Below, one piece after another: positions 5,375 through 9,309 of a stretch of 9,309 nt of DNA (within the stretch, counting starts at the first letter, position 1; every line of letters begins with the position of its first letter). The notes beneath the pieces were generated by a model. The model did not search any database and was not told the DNA's origin. It was given only the letters and a program-made list of their open reading frames with translations. The DNA comes from Acidobacteriota bacterium (GTDB lineage Bacteria > Acidobacteriota > Vicinamibacteria > Vicinamibacterales > JACQTH01). The stretch spans positions 1 to 9,309 of the forward strand of contig JACQTH010000143.1 in the NCBI GenBank assembly GCA_016210935.1, in the 5' to 3' direction. A program made the position numbers and the translations under genes.

Positions 5375-5748
5375 AGCGACTCTCCCCGGCCCACCACTTC
5401 GTGGACAACCGTTCGGATCGCGTCGCGCACCGCCATGTCCTGAACCTGCATCGATCGGTTGCCTTGAGACGGTCGAATGTTGATGAGGGCCGTGTACTCG
5501 ATGCAACGATCGACGCCTACCCCAGGATAATAGTTAGCCCCCCACAAATCGCGCTGCTGGCTGCCCTGTTCCAGCAGCAGCGCTTCGGCGTCTGCGTGCA
5601 ATTCGCCTCCGATCGCCACGACGCGCCGCCGGATGTCGACAACCAGTTTGACCATGTCCCCGAACCAGGCGTCGACGAGCTGCCGAAGGCGCCCTTGGGG
5701 GACACGCCGGTCGGTCACGAGGATTTCGGGTGGCGGAGGCGCATCCAT
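5371..5748 (-). CDS. DUF5674 family protein
   Basis: A 125-residue protein with the conserved segments of DUF5674: FGDMVKLVVDI (29-39), AIGGELHADAEALLLEQGS (45-63), QRDLWGANYYP (65-75) and LINIRPSQGNRSM (88-100). The family usually has about 110-120 residues, so this is full length with a slightly longer Pro-rich N-terminus. Its function is unknown. The strictly conserved Glu, His, Asp, Glu (GGELHADAE) and Arg, Gln, Asn, Arg (RPSQGNR) look like an active or binding site, but that is inference. The ATG at 5748 is the first start after the upstream gap. It is the first gene of a two-gene operon, its stop overlapping the GTG of the 117-residue partner by 4 bp. The 177 bp between its start and the PIN gene hold no supported gene. 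Confidence 0.88.
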   Translation of the reverse strand: MDAPPPPEILVTDRRVPQGRLRQLVDAWFGDMVKLVVDIRRRVVAIGGELHADAEALLLEQGSQQRDLWGANYYPGVGVDRCIEYTALINIRPSQGNRSMQVQDMAVRDAIRTVVHEVVGRGESL

Positions 5749-5925
5749 CGCGGATCACTATCACCGTCGGACCACGCCGCGTCAACCGTAGCCGGCTGGG
5801 AATGAAGCGCTTCGTAGCGCGCGATCCGGGACCACCGCTCAAGGATTGGAGCCCCGAGGAGTGGGACATTCTGGCGCGCCTCCGCCGGCAACGAAATGTA
5901 GTGCTTTGGGACAGCGATCATTTGG

Positions 5926-6426
5926 CTACTTGTCGTGCCTGCGCTGTCGTTCGGCGTCTTCAGCAAGAAGCTCCTCAACGAGTGCCGTCGATACCCGGAA
6001 ATTGGTTTCCAGCAACCGAGTGAGAGCGGACGGGAGATCGATGAGTTCCTTCACCGCCCCTGCGCGCAGGATGCCGAGCGTTCCCGTATTCAAGATACCT
6101 CGCCGCGATGCCTCAGCCCGCCCGGCGGCATCATCGATCAGCAACAACGCCCCTCCTTCGGATTGGGCCAGCAGGATCGCGGCCCGCTCTCCTGGATCGA
6201 GATGGGATAAGCCGGGGTCATCGCCCGGCGGGACGATTCGAACATCAATCCAAGCAGGAAGGGCTCCGGCCCACTGCCTCACTGTCAGTGGAGCCGCTGG
6301 GTCGATCAGCTCCGAGACGACTTGCTGCGGGACGAGGACCTCGGTGTAGAGCCGTGACAAGAGATCGATCGACCCAATGAGCACCAGGTAATTGAGGGGA
6401 GAGCTGTCAGCGACGACGACCCTCAT
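5926..6426 (-). CDS. PIN-domain toxin, DUF3368 type (probable VapC-like ribonuclease)
   Basis: The 166-residue protein begins MRVVVADSSPLNYLVLIGSI, the typical DUF3368 opening, with the first PIN acidic residue at Asp7. Further conserved parts are VPQQVVSELIDPAAPLTVRQW (Glu39), LDPGERAAILLA (Asp77, Glu80), LLLIDDAAGRAEASRRG (Asp98 and Asp99) and GTLGILRAGAVKELI. The acidic set expected for a metal-dependent PIN nuclease is intact, so it is probably active on RNA; the target cannot be read from sequence. The ATG overlaps the antitoxin stop by 4 bp (ATGA, 6423-6426), giving translational coupling in the order antitoxin then toxin. It is full length and undamaged, unlike most genes to its right. 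Confidence 0.9.
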   Translation of the reverse strand: MRVVVADSSPLNYLVLIGSIDLLSRLYTEVLVPQQVVSELIDPAAPLTVRQWAGALPAWIDVRIVPPGDDPGLSHLDPGERAAILLAQSEGGALLLIDDAAGRAEASRRGILNTGTLGILRAGAVKELIDLPSALTRLLETNFRVSTALVEELLAEDAERQRRHDK

Positions 6427-6686
6427 CGCGACGAAGCAAGGGCCGCGTCGGTATCCCTGCGAACATCCTCCAGGGTGAGGTCGAGGAGGACCCCATGGGT
6501 CTTGAGGAAGCCGTCCATCTCGTATCGGGACCGGATGCCGAGCAGCCGGCGAGCCTGAGAGATCGTCAGTTTCCTTGAGCGGACGCCCTCGACCGCGATG
6601 GCCTCCAGCGCGACGCGCGCCACGCCGTTTGCATCGGGCGCGATTTGCCGGGCTACTTCGTCAGGGATCTCCAGATGGATATCCAT
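6423..6686 (-). CDS. UPF0175 family antitoxin
   Basis: The 87-residue protein is MDIHLEIPDEVARQIAPDAN, followed by VARVALEAIAVEGVRSRKLT, SQARRLLGIRSRYEMDGFLK and THGVLLDLTLEDVRRDTDAAL. UPF0175 proteins have this pattern (IPDE-A-L at the start, E-x-YR-x-KLT-x-Q-RRLLG, then FLK-x-HGV). They are found as partners of DUF3368/PIN toxins and are thought to bind DNA through the central helix-turn-helix-like part and block the toxin with the C-terminus. The ATG at 6686 is chosen because GAGAGG lies about 6 bp upstream and the protein then begins as relatives do; an in-frame ATG at 6716 would add ten unrelated residues. A CATAAT hexamer (minus strand, 6703-6708) could be a -10 element, but no convincing -35 is present. 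Autoregulation by the pair is inference. Confidence 0.9.
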   Translation of the reverse strand: MDIHLEIPDEVARQIAPDANGVARVALEAIAVEGVRSRKLTISQARRLLGIRSRYEMDGFLKTHGVLLDLTLEDVRRDTDAALASSR

Positions 6687-6827
6687 GGTCGCCTCTCTTC
6701 GTATTATGTCGCTCATCCTGTGCCAGGTGGAATATTGGGCATCACGGCGTCAGATGGGGCCTTCGGCCACGCCGCGAATCCGAACGTCCAGTGGGCTGAG
6801 CGCTCCTGAGGCTGCAGGCCATATATG

Positions 6828-7073
6828 TTAGACGTGGCGTTGATCAAGAGCCACATACGACGGCCCTGGGGCGCGGCTGTTGGCGGCCCGAAGCGCCTCC
6901 ACGTTAACATCCACGCCGGTCACCCGATAACCGAGCAACGATAGCGGGCCCGCTATTCGGCCGAAGCCGCAACCCGCGTCAAGGATTCGCGGGTACTCGT
7001 CTCGCGGAAGCACCGAGGCGATGCCCTGCAGCTCCAGGTCGATTGTCGAAGCCGGCACCGTGGCGGCGAACAA
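6828..7073 (-). pseudogene. Fragment of a class I SAM-dependent methyltransferase
   Basis: The frame contains ASTIDLELQGIASVLPRDEY, then RILDAGCGFGRIAGPLSLLGY and RVTGVDVNVEALRAANSRAP. These are motif I (DAGCGFG) and the acidic end of strand 2 (GVDVN) of a Rossmann methyltransferase. It then stops at SYVALDQRHV, about 80 residues in, where full enzymes continue for another 100-150 residues with the catalytic and substrate parts. The N-terminus is also missing: upstream sequence in this frame is junk overlapping the tail of the HNH pseudogene, and the only start is a TTG. It is a fragment cut at both ends and should be inactive. The 141 bp between it and the antitoxin gene hold no recognisable continuation. 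Confidence 0.7.
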
Positions 7074-7108
7074 GGACGTACCTTCCGGTCCATGGAACGA
7101 TGTACAAG

Positions 7109-7867
7109 CCCGTATGATGACCGACCTTCCCGGACGAATTCGGAAGCCTCGCTTCCGATGACCAGCGACGCTTCGTACTTATTGTGCGCCCGGCACCGCA
7201 GCTGGATGTTCGCGGCGTTCGCAACTCCGCCTGCGGCATACGGCTGCACGTGGTGAAACTCGAGGAACCCTCGCTCGGTGCATCGGCCGTTCCTGCCCAC
7301 GAAGGCACACCGCCCGTCGTCACGCCGCCACACGTCGTGCCTGACCGCGGCAGGGATGTGCCGGCCGGCGGCAGTCGCCTCTCGCGAGGCGCGCGGAGAC
7401 GACGTCGCGGCACATCGATGACGTTCCAACTCTTTCAGGAGCAACGTCAGGGCCCGATCGACGATCTCGGCGGGATCGCCGTTTGGGAGCGTGTGGCGCA
7501 TGAGGGCCTGCACGCGGCGCAGCTTCTCATGGGTCTCGCGCGAGATCGTGAGCTGAACTTTGTAGCGCTCTGGGGCGAGCGGCATGATCGTGGGGCGCGG
7601 CGCCGGCGCCGCCGTGGGCGGCGTGGGGAGGCGGGCTCTGCACCACAGACGTCGCCGACGCAGCGGTGGTCGCTTCCGTCGCGGCCTGGCGGCGCTCGGG
7701 CAGCTTCCGGATGATCGCCGAGACGGCGGGCTTCGGGTTGAGCGACGCGACCATGCGCTCGATATCCGAATCACCGTGGCGTGCCGTTCCGTCGCGGCCA
7801 GCCGCTTCACCTGGGCGATTAGTTGATCGTCGGAGAGATCAGCGAACGAAGTGTCCGTCGGAGTCAT
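7109..7867 (-). pseudogene. HNH endonuclease gene, internally deleted and frameshifted
   Basis: The start (ATG at 7867, with AGGGAG upstream) gives TPTDTSFADLSDDQLIAQVK then LAATERHATV, the usual N-terminus of a large HNH family frequent in Acidobacteriota. The helical DUF222-like middle is missing. The sequence jumps at about 7765-7778 to DIERMVASLNPKPAVSAIIR then KLPERRQ, which is in another frame. Between about 7600 and 7650 the frame changes back to MPLAPERYKVQLTISRETHE and VQALMRHTLPNGDPAEIVDR. The nuclease part is intact in sequence: GRCAFVGRNGRCTERGFLEF, HHVQPYAAGG and IQLRCRAHNKYEA. After FVREGRSSYG (7109) family similarity ends and the frame runs on through the methyltransferase fragment to 6953. 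A single open frame does span the whole stretch, but its middle third is out-of-frame nonsense. An active protein is unlikely. Confidence 0.8.
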
Positions 7868-8062
7868 GCTCCCTTGTAGCACGGCGATTTTCGACGTCAT
7901 AGGAGGTCGCCACACGCGAGATCGACCGCTCTGATGCTTGCCGTGCCACCAGTGGCGGAAAGAATGGCCCGCAGGGCCACGTCGTCAGCCACATCGCACG
8001 TCTCAGGGAGGATGCAAGGCGACCGGAGGTGGCTCGCCAAACCTGTCAAGTGTTTTTTTGCG

Positions 8063-8476
8063 TCAGTTCCTCAACTCGTTCCGGAACGAGTTGTCGACGC
8101 CGGCCAGAACTAGCGAATCAGGGTTCAACTCGCGGAGCGTCTGATCCAGCCCTGTTCCGAAGAACGCGCTGTACCGCTTCTTGACGATGACCACCTCATC
8201 GGACGCCCGCTCCAACTCTGGCAGGATTCGGCAGCCATCGGTTCCCTTGATCGTCATCTTGATACCAAGGCGCCTCATCTCAAGAAACGCATCGCTCAGG
8301 TCCGGCCTGAACTCCTGACGAACCCAAATCACGGGCTGCCCCCGCGTCCGGAAGGCGCGAGCGAGCGTCTTGATCGCGGTGACCAGCGGCGCACGCTGCG
8401 CCGAGAGCGCCGGCTGCCGCTCGAAAAAGTCGACCAGCATGTCGATCACGACCAGCACGATTCCGGGATGTTTCAA
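8063..8476 (-). pseudogene. Isochorismatase-like cysteine hydrolase, truncated before the catalytic Cys
   Basis: From a TTG at 8474-8476 the product is 137 residues: KHPGIVLVVIDMLVDFFERQ, then RTRGQPVIWVRQEF, SDEVVIVKKRYSAFFGTGLD and LNPDSLVLAGVD. These are the catalytic Asp (VVIDMLVDFF, residue 12) and catalytic Lys (KKRYSAF, residues 99-100) of the cysteine hydrolase/isochorismatase family. Full members then read AGVNTHACVR, with the nucleophilic Cys, and continue about 50 residues. Here AGVD is followed by NSFRNELRN and a stop, all encoded by or next to a 22-bp palindrome. The nucleophile is gone, so the enzyme should be dead. The frame also opens at a GTG at 8542, directly after the stop of the upstream gene, but those 22 residues do not look like the family. 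Confidence 0.8.
8072..8093. repeat. Perfect 22-bp palindrome at the hydrolase breakpoint
   Basis: CAACTCGTTCC followed directly by its complement, with no loop (centre between 8082 and 8083). It starts where similarity to the isochorismatase family ends. A run of seven T lies at 8053-8059 on the plus strand, on the wrong side for a minus-strand terminator. The rest of 7868-8062, between the HNH start and here, contains nothing else I can support. Confidence 0.75.
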
Positions 8477-8542
8477 CCCATGCGCCTGTGCCGCCCAGCG
8501 TGATCTTGGGCGGCTCCCTCGTTGAATCCTGCCTACGCCCAC

Positions 8543-9022
8543 CTATGGACTCTCGGAAATCGAAATCTGTCGCAGGATCTGATACCGAATTCCCTCGCGG
8601 CACGCGGTAAGCGCCTCGTCGGTGCACTCGCGTTCAAAGACTTCCACCGGATTATTCATACGGGCAGAGATGATCTTGCCATTCGTTAGACTCAGTCGGA
8701 TCTCCACATCGAACGTTTCCTTGCCGATCGAGGCGACGAACTGCCGTTCACCCGCCCTGGCTACCTGTACCCAATTGTTCGGAACACCCGCAACAGGCGT
8801 ACGCATCCAATCCGCAGGGACTTTGATTCTGGGTTGTTCAGGCGGCACGTGGCGTACCGTGAAAGTCGCCACGCCCCTGGATGTGTTGATGTCATCGAGC
8901 GTAATCGCGAAATCGATCGCGTCTTCGCCGAGAAGGATACGACTTCCGTCGGCCCACGAATTGGCCTCGCCATGGGTGACGGCAGCGCGATCACCTGCGT
9001 GACGAAGATTGGGCTGCTGCAT
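8543..9022 (-). CDS. Uncharacterised protein with two cysteines
   Basis: A 159-residue protein from the ATG at 9022; an in-frame TAG a few codons upstream rules out a longer one. It contains ILLGEDAIDFAITLDDINTS then VATFTVRHVPPEQP, WMRTPVAGVPNNWVQVARAG, FVASIGKETFDVEIRLSLTN, KIISARMNNPVEVFERECTD and ALTACREGIRYQILRQISI. Alternating hydrophobic residues suggest a mostly beta fold. Cys133 and Cys141, eight residues apart, may form a disulfide, as expected for an exported protein. No signal peptide is present in this or the neighbouring frames, so the 5' end may have been lost. I know no named family. Its stop is followed at once by a possible GTG of the hydrolase frame, so the two may once have been an operon. 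Confidence 0.65.
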   Translation of the reverse strand: MQQPNLRHAGDRAAVTHGEANSWADGSRILLGEDAIDFAITLDDINTSRGVATFTVRHVPPEQPRIKVPADWMRTPVAGVPNNWVQVARAGERQFVASIGKETFDVEIRLSLTNGKIISARMNNPVEVFERECTDEALTACREGIRYQILRQISISESP

Positions 9023-9131
9023 GACCAGCCACGCGTCCGCCTAAAACGACAGCAGGTCAGCAATGGGCCCGACCAGACGTGGATGGACGCGCGAAAAGTC
9101 CGGCACTGAAGGGACGCGATCTGTGAGCGGG

Positions 9132-9309
9132 CTATGAGCGTGCGGACTTCGGACGCCGCGCGGTGGTACCCATCTTGCGCGGTCGTCCACCAAGCCGCCC
9201 GTTGGCCCGCGACGCACGTGCCTTGGTAACGCTGCGGCCCGCTCCCAGCAGAGCCGCGACGCCGACGATCTGAATCTTCGTCTTCAGCCGGCCTGAGTGC
9301 CGCGCGACA
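9132..9309 (-). CDS. C-terminal part of a protein with a basic AT-hook-like tail (runs off the right edge)
   Basis: The minus strand from the right edge is open for 58 codons to a TAG at 9132-9134. It reads ARHSGRLKTKIQIVGVAALL, then GAGRSVTKARASRANGRLGG and RPRKMGTTARRPKSARS. It is very basic, and GGRPRK has the core of an AT-hook or similar minor-groove-binding motif. A SRANGR-GGRPRK-like ending is one I associate with small bacterial DNA-binding or plasmid/phage-type proteins, but I cannot name the family from this piece. The N-terminal domain is outside the window. The 109 bp between this stop and the gene starting at 9022 contain no supported feature. Confidence 0.45.
   Translation of the reverse strand, partial: VARHSGRLKTKIQIVGVAALLGAGRSVTKARASRANGRLGGRPRKMGTTARRPKSARS

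Noticed and set aside
5715..5978. Minus-strand frame upstream of the DUF5674 gene (MRSFLLKTPNDSAG...)
   Set aside because: It overlaps the ends of two well-supported genes, has no ribosome site and no similarity that I recognise.
5802..6023. Plus-strand frame with MKRFVARDPGPPLKDWSPEE then WDILARLRRQRN and a CxxC
   Set aside because: The first half looks a little like coding sequence, but it has no proper ribosome site, matches no family I know and overlaps the real 3' end of the PIN gene. At best it is a small remnant.
6827..6833. GTTAGAC, which fits the integron attC consensus GTTRRRY
   Set aside because: No matching RYYYAAC site or stem-forming sequence lies at the proper distance on either side, and no other gene border here carries one, so these genes are not integron cassettes on this evidence.
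8041..8060. CTTGACAGG (minus strand) as a -35 promoter element, or the T-run with the palindrome as a terminator
   Set aside because: No -10 hexamer lies at 16-18 bp, and the T-run precedes rather than follows the palindrome on the plus strand, while it is an A-run on the minus strand.

Overview
The window is GC-rich bacterial DNA. The gene families, the style of the secreted proteins and the repeats resemble Acidobacteriota, perhaps the Vicinamibacteria. That placement is inference, because no rRNA or marker gene is present.

The left half (1-4583) is ordinary chromosome, tightly packed. It holds the 5' part of an exported protein (minus, runs off the left edge), a 48-residue DUF5670/lmo0937-type membrane protein, a phosphatidylcholine synthase (Pcs, minus), a secreted protein with a Pro/Ala-rich linker, a soluble GGDEF diguanylate cyclase, and a secreted subtilisin-like protease (minus). 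Two kinds of non-coding repeat lie between these genes. One is an 8-bp tandem array (consensus GAATTGGT) in three places, set in opposed pairs and directly upstream of gene starts. The other is a set of nested inverted repeats with small hairpins between the convergent cyclase and protease genes (3142-3340).

The right half (about 4700-9130) looks like an accessory zone where gene fragments collect. On the plus strand there is the C-terminal end of an aminotransferase. Everything else is on the minus strand. Two intact, translationally coupled gene pairs sit there: DUF5674 plus a 117-residue unknown protein, and a UPF0175 antitoxin plus a DUF3368/PIN toxin. Three broken genes follow to the right: a methyltransferase piece that keeps the SAM-binding motif, an HNH endonuclease gene with an internal deletion and two frame changes, and an isochorismatase-like hydrolase cut off just before its catalytic cysteine. 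The cut in the last one falls at a perfect 22-bp palindrome. An uncharacterised Cys-containing protein and the C-terminus of a protein with an AT-hook-like basic motif complete the right end.

No CRISPR array, complete insertion sequence, tRNA or rRNA was found. The candidates for something undescribed are the DUF5674 pair, the nested palindromic element, the opposed 8-bp arrays, and the palindrome at the hydrolase breakpoint.
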